Source: Verrucomicrobium sp. GAS474
GTDB taxonomy: Bacteria > Verrucomicrobiota > Verrucomicrobiia > Methylacidiphilales > GAS474
Length of the DNA stretch: 64,000 nt
Assembly: GCF_900105685.1 (NCBI RefSeq)
Contig: NZ_LT629781.1
Location: 2,728,001 to 2,792,000, forward strand
Direction: 5' to 3'
Both the position numbers and the translations under genes were made by a program. Below are positions 53,668 through 61,792 of this stretch, piece by piece (position 1 is the stretch's first letter; every line of letters starts with the position of its first letter). The notes under the pieces are model-generated. The model was not told the DNA's origin. It made no database searches and saw nothing but the letters and a program-made list of their open reading frames with translations.

Positions 53668-53764
53668 GCGGAGATAGGGGAACAATAAACGCGAATTCCG
53701 GATTGAAAAGGGCGCACTTCACTACCAAGCTACAATCGATTCCCCGCCCCCCGGAAAACCCCCG

Positions 53765-55003
53765 ATGTCCGTTCCCGCCGCCACCGAACCGCTGAAGCAT
53801 CTCCTGATCGTCCATGACGACCGGGTCGTCCTCGACAGCCTCGCCTCCTATTTTCGGAACATCTATTCGGTCGCCTTCTGCGAGTCGGCGACCGACGCGG
53901 GCGTCATGATCCGCCAGGGGTTCCAGCCGAACGTGATCCTGACCTCGCACCGTTACATGAACCTGAAGGGGGACAGCTTCATCGAGGACGCCCGGCGCAT
54001 GATGCCCGGGGTGGCGGTGGTCTACACCGTCACGGGTCAACAGATGAACGTGCTGGGCCTGAGTACCGTCCTCAACGGCCAGGACTACATGTTCCTGAAC
54101 CTCGAATGGCAGATCCCGGAAATCATCCAGGCCGTCCGCCTGGCCTTCCAGTATTACCGCCTGAACACGCAGGCCATGGGCCTGCGCGCGAAGAAGTCGC
54201 GGGAGTCGACCGTCCTCGACAAGGTCCGGGAGGAGAACCGGATCTCCCAGCGCCGGATGGCGACGGAGACCTCCGAGCTGGCCCGGAACCACTTCCAGAT
54301 GATCTCGATCCTCGGGGAACTCCTCGGTGCCCTGACCCTGGGCGACATCCATCAGACGAACCACGCGCTCCATACGGCCTACGTCGCGCGGGAGATCGGC
54401 CGGGCGATGAATCTGCCGAAGGCGGAGATGATGCCCCTCGTCGTCGCGGCCCTCTTCCACGACGTCGGCAAAAGCGCGCCTTCCCTGTCCGAGAAGGTCT
54501 CCTCCTCGGTCCTCTGGCCGGAGCCGGGAAGGCTGACCCCGGTGGAGCAGACCGTCTACGAGCGCCATGTCGCCGAAGGGGTCGCCATCCTGGCGAAGGC
54601 CGGCCTGCCCGAGAAGGTGCGGAATCTGGTCGAAGCCCATCACGAGCGCCTCGACGGGAGCGGCTTCCCGAAGAAGCTTTCCGGGGAGCAGATCCCCGTC
54701 GGGGCCCGGATCATCGCCGTCGCCGATTTTTTCCACAATACCGCCTACCGGAACACGACGGAGACGGCGGGCCTGACCGAGGCCCAGCGGCTCGACCGGG
54801 CCCTGGCGCAGATCCGTTCGCGGGAAGTCTTTTTCGGAGCCGACATCGTCGCGGCGTTCTTTGCCGTCGCCGATCATCTCGGCACGGCCAGCACGCTCTC
54901 GTTCGAGAAGGAGCTCCTCGAAGGGGATTGGACCGAGCTCTTCCCCGAGATCGCCGAGATCCATGCCCGCTACGAGGCGGCGGCGCTCGCCGAGCAGGCC
55001 TAA
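53765..55003 (+). CDS. Degenerate receiver with HD-GYP domain
   Basis: A 412-residue protein. The receiver (LLIVHDDRVVLDSLASYFR) lacks the phospho-acceptor Asp: the position reads NVILTSHRYMN, and Lys is replaced too. After a coiled stretch, residues 180-400 form an HD-GYP domain: ALFHDVGKSAPS with the metal HD, HHERLDGSGFPKKLSGEQIP (GYP appears as GFP), and VADFFHNTAYR. HD-GYP proteins cleave c-di-GMP; whether this one is active is not shown. It is paired divergently with the receiver-like gene at 52441-53667. Confidence 0.82.
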   Translation: MSVPAATEPLKHLLIVHDDRVVLDSLASYFRNIYSVAFCESATDAGVMIRQGFQPNVILTSHRYMNLKGDSFIEDARRMMPGVAVVYTVTGQQMNVLGLSTVLNGQDYMFLNLEWQIPEIIQAVRLAFQYYRLNTQAMGLRAKKSRESTVLDKVREENRISQRRMATETSELARNHFQMISILGELLGALTLGDIHQTNHALHTAYVAREIGRAMNLPKAEMMPLVVAALFHDVGKSAPSLSEKVSSSVLWPEPGRLTPVEQTVYERHVAEGVAILAKAGLPEKVRNLVEAHHERLDGSGFPKKLSGEQIPVGARIIAVADFFHNTAYRNTTETAGLTEAQRLDRALAQIRSREVFFGADIVAAFFAVADHLGTASTLSFEKELLEGDWTELFPEIAEIHARYEAAALAEQA

Positions 55004-55300
55004 GTTGGGGCGGGTTGCTTCCGATTTTTTTCGTCCTTGCCTCCTCCGTAGCCCGCGGAGTCGATTTCTCTCTTCCTCAGTGGTGATGGAAGTATTTCAT
55101 TCGTTTCGTTTACAATATATAATCATATTAGCGCACCACGGTTAGCAGGATTCCATTTGACGATGGTGTTGAAATAAAGGAAGTTTTGGGTGACATCTTC
55201 ATTATCAATGCGATGTCATCTTCAATCAATACCGTTTCAAATTCGATAATCATTTCGTAGGCGAAAAGGTGTTTATTAATAATAAACAAAGGAATTCGAC
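55004..55300. other. 297-base AT-rich leader of the glycoside hydrolase gene
   Basis: The DNA drops to high AT (for example ACAATATATAATCATATTAG near 55110), unlike its surroundings. Two similar blocks, CATCTTCATTATCAAT near 55196 and CATCTTCAATCAAT near 55218, look like a repeat. On the minus strand a 40-codon open frame (MIIEFETVLIEDDIALIMKM) ends at 55128, possibly a remnant. I see no certain gene. It is a candidate promoter or operator region for the 55301 gene. Confidence 0.4.
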
Positions 55301-57970
55301 ATGCCACATCACGCCACGCATCGTTTCCTCTCCGGCCTGTGCGCCGCAGGGTTGGTGATAGCCGGGACCATTGTCTCGGGTTATGCACAGGGATACACGA
55401 GCACCGCAGCCAGTTCCGCCCAAATCACGGTGGGGACCTCGGTCATCCGCGACACGACGAATCCCCTCCAGCTGGGATTCAACGTCGAGTGGGCCGATTT
55501 CCAGGGAGGGAGCAGCGGCGACGGCATCCTGTGGGACAGCACCTCGCAGGCCCCGACGAGCGATCTGACCGGATTCCTCCAGGACGGTTTCCCCGGGTCG
55601 ATGTATCGCTATCCCGGCGGGACCCTCTCGAATCTCTTCGAGTGGAAGCACTCGATCGGCGCGGTCGGTTCCCGCGCGGGCATGAACGCGAACTACGGCA
55701 GCTCCTACGTCGCGACCTTCGGCCTCGACGAGTTCATGGCCTTCGTCAACCAGGTCGGCGGGACGCCGCTCATCCAGCTGAACATCGCCTCGGTCGACGG
55801 GGTCGGCCTCATCGGCGGGACGACCGATCCGAACTGGGCCGAGTGCAAGAAGCGGGCCCTCGGCCTCATGGAGTACCTGAACGCCCCGGCCACGGCCGAC
55901 TGGAACGGTGACGGTACCTACGACGGCCAGACCCGGCAGACCAACGGCCACAGTGCCTACAACGTCCAGATCGTCGAGCTGGGGAATGAGCTCGACCTCG
56001 GTGCCTCGGGCCTCTCGGCGACCGACTATTCGGCCCGCTGCGCCGACATCATCACGACGCTCCGAGCGAAGATGCCGAACCTCAAGTTCATCGCCCATGC
56101 CCGGACCAATCCCTGGGATACCTCGGGCTGGGCCGCCTTCCACCAGACCGTCCTGGCGCAGGTGGGAAGCAACCTCACCGGGATCGCCTGGCATCCCTAT
56201 TACGACGGCTACGACATCCCCGACATGCTGAAGTGCGACGGGCAGATCTACAACGACATCAACTCGGCGGTGACGGCGAACTCCTGGACGACGACGCCCG
56301 GCATCTACGTCACCGAGCATGGCCGCTGGCCCTGGGGCACCACGGTCGGCGCGAATACGACCTGGTCGATGACCACCGACATCGCCGGCTCCATCGGCGC
56401 GGGAGACTTCCTCATCACCCAGGCCTTCCGTCCCGAGGTGAAGGCCGACCTCGACCACGCCCTCGGCTCGGTCAGCCCGTGGGCGCTCTTCGACGTGGTG
56501 AACGCCGACGGCAGCTACAACATCTCGACCTTCCAGCCCCGGCCGCTCGCCTACACGCTGCGGCTCCTGAACCGGACGCTCTATCAGGCGCAGGTGATCG
56601 GGACGACGCTGGTCACCCCGCGCGCGTCGAATTACGGCACCTCGCAGTCGAATCCCTATGACCTCCGCGTCGCGGCCTACCGCTACGGAGCGTCGGGCTC
56701 CAACGGCCTCCTCGTGGCCAACCGCGCGACGGCCCGGTATCCGCTGAAGTGGATCCTGCCGTCGTGGGTCTCGGGCGAATGGGTGGTCCGGCAGGAGAGC
56801 GTCGGCGGCGACGACACGACCGGCGGTTCCATCGTCCGGCGCTACCTTCCGGTGACGGTCGCCTCGAACCAGGGAACGGTGCCGGTCCAGGCGAGGGGGG
56901 TCTTCAACTACACCGTCGTCGGCCAGAACCTCCTCGTCAACGGCGGCTTCGAGTCGAGCAGCACCTCGTCGACCGGGTGGGAGGTCCGCACCAACGGCGG
57001 CAGCGGATCGTTCACCCTCTCGGCGGGATCGTCGACGGCGAACACGGTCGAGGGGGCGAACCTCGTCCACATGGCCCGGACCTCGACGGCCGGCGGCGGC
57101 TATGAGCTGGCCCAGACCTACTGGAACGGGAACGGCAATCTCTCCTCGACCGGCGTGATGGCCCTCAATCCGTGGGACAGCTACGTGTTGCGCGGCCATG
57201 TCCGGACGACGGGGCTGAACGCGAGCAGCGCGTCGATCCGTCTCCAGCTCTTCGACATCAACGGCAACGTCAGTTCGGCGGCGAGCTCGGCGGCGGCCAC
57301 GAACAGCGGCTCGACATGGCAGACGCTGAGCGCCGAGGTCGTCCCCGGCTCGCTGTTGAACGGGATCGCGCTGGGCCGCGTGGAGGCGATCCTCGGAATC
57401 GGCTCGTCGGTCGGCTCGCTCGACGCCGACGGCTTCACCCTGATCCGGCGGCAGAATTGGCTCCAGAACCCCGGCTTCACGACGGGAGGGAGCTGGAGCC
57501 CGCGCGGCGAGGGGAGCGGCACCGGCACGATCACGATCGCGGCCGACGCGGCGACGGGCCTCCATTACGCCCGCCTCGTGAAGACCTCGACGGCGGGCGA
57601 CATCGCCTACGTCCAGAGCGGCGGAACGAACCTGGCGGGGCTGAGCTCGATCTTCTCCCTCCGACAGAGCGAGAAATGGCGGCTCCGCGCCCACGTCCGG
57701 GCGACGGGCCTCAATTCGAGCGGGGCGAAGATCCGGCTCCAGGTCTTCGATACGATCAACGGCTTCCGTTCGTCGAGTCCCAGTTCCGCGACGGTGACGG
57801 GAGGGACCGGGACGTGGCAGGATCTGACGATCGACTTCTGCCCCCGGCAGATCCTCAATGGAAATCCGCTGAACTACGCCGAGGTGCTCCTCACCAACAG
57901 CTCGACGGCGGGAACGTTCGACGTCGGCTGGGTGAGCCTCGAGGCGCTCGACGTGGGGACGACGCCCTAG
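55301..57970 (+). CDS. Secreted clan-A-type glycoside hydrolase with two C-terminal modules
   Basis: An 889-residue exported protein with a signal peptide (RFLSGLCAAGLVIAGTIVSG). The catalytic part has YRYPGG, VELGNELDLGASG (acid/base Glu about residue 229) and YVTEHGRWPWG (likely nucleophile Glu about 338), the pattern of clan GH-A enzymes such as GH51/GH39/GH79; the exact family is not certain. Two similar modules begin at about 543 (NLLVNGGFES) and 719 (NWLQNPGFTT), each with a LRGHVRTTGLN- or LRAHVRATGLN-like core, resembling carbohydrate-binding jelly-roll domains. It ends at a terminator. Confidence 0.78.
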   Translation: MPHHATHRFLSGLCAAGLVIAGTIVSGYAQGYTSTAASSAQITVGTSVIRDTTNPLQLGFNVEWADFQGGSSGDGILWDSTSQAPTSDLTGFLQDGFPGSMYRYPGGTLSNLFEWKHSIGAVGSRAGMNANYGSSYVATFGLDEFMAFVNQVGGTPLIQLNIASVDGVGLIGGTTDPNWAECKKRALGLMEYLNAPATADWNGDGTYDGQTRQTNGHSAYNVQIVELGNELDLGASGLSATDYSARCADIITTLRAKMPNLKFIAHARTNPWDTSGWAAFHQTVLAQVGSNLTGIAWHPYYDGYDIPDMLKCDGQIYNDINSAVTANSWTTTPGIYVTEHGRWPWGTTVGANTTWSMTTDIAGSIGAGDFLITQAFRPEVKADLDHALGSVSPWALFDVVNADGSYNISTFQPRPLAYTLRLLNRTLYQAQVIGTTLVTPRASNYGTSQSNPYDLRVAAYRYGASGSNGLLVANRATARYPLKWILPSWVSGEWVVRQESVGGDDTTGGSIVRRYLPVTVASNQGTVPVQARGVFNYTVVGQNLLVNGGFESSSTSSTGWEVRTNGGSGSFTLSAGSSTANTVEGANLVHMARTSTAGGGYELAQTYWNGNGNLSSTGVMALNPWDSYVLRGHVRTTGLNASSASIRLQLFDINGNVSSAASSAAATNSGSTWQTLSAEVVPGSLLNGIALGRVEAILGIGSSVGSLDADGFTLIRRQNWLQNPGFTTGGSWSPRGEGSGTGTITIAADAATGLHYARLVKTSTAGDIAYVQSGGTNLAGLSSIFSLRQSEKWRLRAHVRATGLNSSGAKIRLQVFDTINGFRSSSPSSATVTGGTGTWQDLTIDFCPRQILNGNPLNYAEVLLTNSSTAGTFDVGWVSLEALDVGTTP

Positions 57971-58013
57971 GCGGGCGAGCCCCGGCGTCCTGTCGGACGC
58001 GCTATCGCGCAGG

Positions 58014-58045
58014 GGGGAGGAATCCGGAAGGGTTCCTCCCCTTTT
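58014..58045 (+). terminator. Intrinsic terminator after the glycoside hydrolase gene
   Basis: GGGGAGGAA/GGTTCCTCCCC forms a 9-bp stem (58014-58041) followed by TTTT at 58042-58045, 40 bases after the hydrolase stop. The same structure stands at the convergent end of the PHP gene. Confidence 0.7.
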
Positions 58046-58049
58046 CGTT

Positions 58050-58832
58050 TCAGATGAGGGGGACCATCGTCCGCCGATGCTTCTCGAAGATCGGGACTTC
58101 CTTGATTCCGAGAGCGGCGACGATGGGGGCGAGCTTGGCGTAATCCTCGCCGAGCTGGAAGTGGGAGTGGGCGTCGGAGGAGAAGGTGATCGGGATGCCG
58201 AACTCGACGGCGCGCCGCAGGAGGGTCTCGCTCGGGTACTGCTCGTTCACCGTCTTGCGCCAGCCTGCGGTGTTGATCTCCATCGCCAGGTCGGCCTTCT
58301 TGATCCGCTGGAGGAGGGGCTCGAAGAAGGGCAGGGGTTCCCCCGCCGGGCGGAAGCCGTGGATCTTCACGAGGTCGAGGTGGGAGAGGCAATCGATGTG
58401 GCCCCGGTCGATCATCCGGAAGACCTGGTCGATGTAATCCTCGTAGATGGCCTCGACGGGCCGCTCGGCGAACTGGGCGGTCTGGTCGGCCGAGTCGAAC
58501 ATCTTCTCCTTGCCCGCGAGGTAGTGGACCGAGCCGAGGACGAAGTCGAGGCGGTCCCAGTTCCTCTCGACCCACGCCCGTCCGGCGGCGGAGGTCTCGG
58601 GATCGTTGTCGAGCTCGATCCCGGCGCGGATGGCGAGGTCGGGATTGGCGGCGCGGAAACGGTCGAGGGCGTCGAGGTCGACCCCGGCGCAATAACGGTC
58701 GTGATCGGTGAATGCGATGTCCCGCAGCCCCTTTTCCCGGGCCGTCACCGCCCAGGGGCCGAGGAGCTCGGCGGTGTAGGGCTGGAGTTTGTGGGCTTGG
58801 GGATGGCTGTGGTAGTCGGTGAAGAGCTTCAT
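58050..58832 (-). CDS. PHP-family phosphatase (HisK/histidinol-phosphatase-like)
   Basis: A 260-residue protein. Metal-binding sites of the PHP fold: TDYHSHPQ at the start, TDHDRY, AGIELDND, FVLGSVHYL, SHLDLVKIHG and SDAHSHFQLG. This fits the histidinol-phosphate phosphatase branch. Another ATG 24 bases upstream is in frame, but MKLFTDYHSHP is the usual start. hisG lies far away at 40087, so a link to histidine synthesis is only possible. It ends 4 bases after the terminator. Confidence 0.85.
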   Translation of the reverse strand: MKLFTDYHSHPQAHKLQPYTAELLGPWAVTAREKGLRDIAFTDHDRYCAGVDLDALDRFRAANPDLAIRAGIELDNDPETSAAGRAWVERNWDRLDFVLGSVHYLAGKEKMFDSADQTAQFAERPVEAIYEDYIDQVFRMIDRGHIDCLSHLDLVKIHGFRPAGEPLPFFEPLLQRIKKADLAMEINTAGWRKTVNEQYPSETLLRRAVEFGIPITFSSDAHSHFQLGEDYAKLAPIVAALGIKEVPIFEKHRRTMVPLI

Positions 58833-58845
58833 GAGGGAAGCCTCA

Positions 58846-59376
58846 CTATGGCGCAAGCGGGGCCTTGCCGAAAGTCCCTTCTGCGGGTTTTACGGCGACG
58901 GGGGGCGTGATCCGGTTGAGCTCGAACCAGCCCTGGTTCATCTCCAGGGCGTAGGCGATCTTGTCGCTCTGGCTCGGGACGGGGCTGCGGTCGAGGGGGC
59001 GCATGTCGTGGACTTCGAGGATGCGGCCGTTCTTGTCCATGTAGGCGACGGAGAGGGGGAGGAGGGTGTTGGCCATCCAGAAGGTCGCCCGCCGCTCGGG
59101 GCCGAGGACGAAGAGCATCCCGGCGTTGTCGGCCATCGCGGTGCGGAACATGAGGCCGCGCTCGAGCTGCTCCGGGGTGCGGGCGATCTCGGCGGTCACG
59201 CGGGCATTGCCGATCCGGAGCTCGACGGCGGGAAGGGTCGGCTGGGGGGCGGTCGGCTCGGCGGGCTGGGTCTGGCTCTGGGCCAGGGCCGCCGCCTGCG
59301 GGGCGAAGGGCAGGACGAGGCCGGCGCAGATCGACGCCGCCGCGGCAAGAAGGGAAAGGAGGCGGGCGGCTTTCAC
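58846..59376 (-). CDS. DUF192-family exported protein
   Basis: A 176-residue protein with a signal peptide (MKAARLLSLLAAAASICAGL). The DUF192 core reads VTAEIARTPEQLERGLMFRT, GMLFVLGPERRATFWMANTL, PLSVAYMDKNGRILEVHDMR and ALEMNQGWFELN. These proteins are periplasmic with an unknown function. It is separated from the cyclic-nucleotide-binding gene by 29 bases on the same strand and from the PHP gene by 13 bases. Confidence 0.85.
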   Translation of the reverse strand: MKAARLLSLLAAAASICAGLVLPFAPQAAALAQSQTQPAEPTAPQPTLPAVELRIGNARVTAEIARTPEQLERGLMFRTAMADNAGMLFVLGPERRATFWMANTLLPLSVAYMDKNGRILEVHDMRPLDRSPVPSQSDKIAYALEMNQGWFELNRITPPVAVKPAEGTFGKAPLAP

Positions 59377-59405
59377 TGCTCGATCTTCTGCTCGATCGTG
59401 TTGAT

Positions 59406-59855
59406 CTATTCGATTTTTTGGGCGACGCCGGGCGAGGTGAGGGGATCGATCTGCTTCATCCGGCGGGAGAGGGTGATGAGGAGGGAGGTCAGGATCTGGA
59501 CGCCGGTGACGGGATTGTCGGTGACGAAGGCCATGAACTGCTCGTAGGCGATCCGCCAGACGTGGGTGAACTGGGTCGCCTGGACGGTGGCGCTGGCGGG
59601 GGAGAGGTCGAAGATCGCCATCTCGCCGATCGACTCGCCGGGGAAGAGGGTGGCGATGACGAAGGCGTCGCTCTCGTTGAAGCGGACGACGCGGAGCTGG
59701 CCGCTGAGGATGCAGTAAAGGTAGGGCTGCAGCTGGCCTTCCTCGATCAGGACGGCTCCTTCGGCGACGGGCTGGAATTCCCCATAGGAAGCCAGAAGGT
59801 CCCGATCATCTTCCTTGAGAGTGGAGAAGATACCGATGGCGGAAAGTTCGTGCAT
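59406..59855 (-). CDS. Single cyclic-nucleotide-binding domain protein
   Basis: A 149-residue protein that is one CRP-like sensor domain: GAVLIEEGQLQPYLYCILSG, then LFPGESIGEMAIFD (phosphate-binding cassette with PGESIGE). The DNA-binding HTH of CRP/FNR proteins is absent, so it probably works through protein partners; the arginine usual in the cassette (R-A/S) is not at its standard place, so nucleotide binding is uncertain. It lies in a run with DUF192 and the PHP phosphatase. Confidence 0.82.
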   Translation of the reverse strand: MHELSAIGIFSTLKEDDRDLLASYGEFQPVAEGAVLIEEGQLQPYLYCILSGQLRVVRFNESDAFVIATLFPGESIGEMAIFDLSPASATVQATQFTHVWRIAYEQFMAFVTDNPVTGVQILTSLLITLSRRMKQIDPLTSPGVAQKIE

Positions 59856-59923
59856 GGGGGGTGATTGTAGAGAGCGCGACGAAAGGCGTCTAGCCGAATG
59901 CGCGGCGGAAAGGACGTTGCCTC

Positions 59924-59957
59924 AAAAAAGGCGGCCGATTGTTTTTACAATCGGCCG
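59924..59957 (-). terminator. Intrinsic terminator of the MBL hydrolase gene
   Basis: CGGCCGATTGT and ACAATCGGCCG (59932-59957) form a perfect 11-bp stem with a 4-base loop. On the minus strand it is followed by CC and TTTTTT (59925-59930), 17 bases past the hydrolase stop. Confidence 0.88.
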
Positions 59958-59973
59958 GAACCGCGCGTCAGGG

Positions 59974-60756
59974 CTACAGCTCGCAGGTCTGGCGCTCGGT
60001 CATGACTTCGACCTTGCCCTTGTAGCCCGATTTTTTCGCGAGCTTGCGGAGGGCGGCCTCGGCCTTCACGAAGTGGTCGGGATAATGGGTGACGCAGAGG
60101 GTCTCGACCGATTTCCCGGCCAGCTCCTCGAAGAGGGCGGCCTCGGGGAAGTGGGTCAATTCGCAGAAGAGGGCCTTCACCGGCTTCTTCAGCGCGGGGC
60201 GGAGTTCCTCGGGAAGGGCGATGTCGGCGGAGTAGACGTAGCGGCCCTTCGGCGTGTCGAGGACGAGGCCGTAGCAGTCGAAGCAGGTCTGCGGATACTT
60301 CTTCTGGAAGAAGCTGGCGAGGTTGTCGAGGTGGGCGGTGGCGAAGCCCTTCAACGTGAAGCCGCCGTGCTTCGTCGCCTTGGCCGTCGGGGTGAGGGGA
60401 TGCCAGACGATGGGGAAGCCGATGAGTTCCGGGAAGAGGATGCACTTCACCAGGTAGTCCTGCAGCACCGGGACGATCGCGTCGGGCGCGTAGATGTGGA
60501 GGGGGGCGCGGCGGGTGCGGAGCCAGAGGGACTGGATCAGCATGGGGAATTGGCCGATGTGGTCGCTGTGGGCGTGGCTGAGCCAGATCGCCTCGGGGAC
60601 GTTCGGGTCGATCTTGTGCATCGACAGGTATTGGGCGACGTTGGCGCCGCAATCGAGGAGGAGGCTGAAGTCGGAAGCCTGGATCAGGATGCCCGAATGG
60701 CTGCGTCCGAGAGGGCTGGTATGTCCGTCGGCGGTACCCAAGAATGTGACCTGCAT
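59974..60756 (-). CDS. MBL-fold metal hydrolase
   Basis: A 260-residue beta-lactamase-fold protein of the ribonuclease Z-like type. Metal motif HAHSDHIGQFP, preceded by FSLLLDCGANV, and later YVYSADIALP and VTHYPDH. The start MQVTFLGTADGHTSP at 60756 is usual for the family; an ATG 9 bases upstream is also in frame. Its substrate is unknown: tRNA 3' processing or a phosphodiester are both possible for the family. It is divergent from proB. Confidence 0.85.
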   Translation of the reverse strand: MQVTFLGTADGHTSPLGRSHSGILIQASDFSLLLDCGANVAQYLSMHKIDPNVPEAIWLSHAHSDHIGQFPMLIQSLWLRTRRAPLHIYAPDAIVPVLQDYLVKCILFPELIGFPIVWHPLTPTAKATKHGGFTLKGFATAHLDNLASFFQKKYPQTCFDCYGLVLDTPKGRYVYSADIALPEELRPALKKPVKALFCELTHFPEAALFEELAGKSVETLCVTHYPDHFVKAEAALRKLAKKSGYKGKVEVMTERQTCEL

Positions 60757-60914
60757 GGCAGCCACGCTTATATTGTCTTAACCCTCAGGGAGGCAACAAG
60801 AAAGCTCCAGGGAAAGCACCTGAGTAAACCCCCTCACCTGATTCATCCACTTTGCGACCTTGTTTGCGGCCTTGTTTCCCCGAAAAAGCGCGGGCAGGAT
60901 TTCCCTTTCACGTT

Positions 60915-61775
60915 ATGGCGAAGTCTCTCTCCCCCAAGTCCCGTTCCAAGTCTGTTTCCAAATCGAAAAAGTCGCAGGGCAAATCCCTCCAGCGTTGGGT
61001 GGTGAAGCTCGGCACCGGCATCCTGACGACGCCCGAGGGGCGCCTCGACCTGGAGCAGATCCGGAAGCTCGTCTCGCAGGTCGCGCGGCTCCGGGCGCGG
61101 GGCATCCAGATCATCCTCGTGAGCTCCGGCGCGATCGGCGGCGGCATGGGCATCCTCGGCCTCGCGAAGCGGCCCAAGGCGATCGAGGAACTCCAGACCT
61201 GCGCCGCCATCGGCCAGCCCTACCTGATGAGCCTCTACGCGGAGCTCTTCGGCAAGCACCGGATGCACGTCGCGCAGATCCTCCTGACCTACTTCGACCT
61301 CGACAGCCGCTCCCTCTACGCGAACGCGCAGAAGACCCTCTCCCACATCCTCCGCCTCGACAAGGGGAGCTACGTCCCGATCATCAACGAGAACGACGTG
61401 ATCTCCCACGAGGAGATCAAGTTCGGCGACAACGACCAGCTCTCCGCCCACGTCGCCGTCATGGCGAAGGCCGACCGCCTCATCATCCTCTCGAACGTCC
61501 CCGGCCTCACGGAAAATTCCGACGGCAGCGGCAAGGCGATCGCCCACGTCCCGAAGATCGACGAGCGGATCCTCTCCCTCGCCGGGAAGACGGCGAGCGA
61601 GCGTTCCGTCGGCGGCATGATCACGAAGCTGACGGCGGCCCGCATCGCCAACGGGGAGGGGATCCTCATGCAGATCGCCCACGGACGGACGACCGACGTC
61701 CTGGTGAAGATCGCGAAGGGCGACAAGATCGGGACGCTGTTCGGCGAATTGGGCGAGCTGAAGGGCAAGATTTAG
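60915..61775 (+). CDS. proB: Glutamate 5-kinase, with basic N-terminal tail
   Basis: A 286-residue kinase, first step of proline synthesis. The core reads WVVKLGTGILTTPEG, VSSGAIGGGMGILG, NENDVISHEEIKFGDNDQLS and GTLFGELGELKGKI, and the C-terminal PUA domain of E. coli ProB is absent. About 28 residues rich in Ser/Lys (SLSPKSRSKSVSKSKKSQGK) precede the core, and no plausible later ATG lies before it. proA follows by 17 bases. Confidence 0.92.
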   Translation: MAKSLSPKSRSKSVSKSKKSQGKSLQRWVVKLGTGILTTPEGRLDLEQIRKLVSQVARLRARGIQIILVSSGAIGGGMGILGLAKRPKAIEELQTCAAIGQPYLMSLYAELFGKHRMHVAQILLTYFDLDSRSLYANAQKTLSHILRLDKGSYVPIINENDVISHEEIKFGDNDQLSAHVAVMAKADRLIILSNVPGLTENSDGSGKAIAHVPKIDERILSLAGKTASERSVGGMITKLTAARIANGEGILMQIAHGRTTDVLVKIAKGDKIGTLFGELGELKGKI

Positions 61776-61792
61776 GCTATACTATTCCTCCC

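Noticed and set aside
52346-54964. 872-codon minus-strand frame spanning both receiver genes
   Set aside because: Arg/Pro/Gly-rich shadow of the genes at 52441-53667 and 53765-55003.
55128-55388. 86-codon minus-strand frame before the glycoside hydrolase gene
   Set aside because: Part of it overlaps the signal-peptide region of a well supported gene. The AT-rich half could be a remnant but is too weak to list as a gene.
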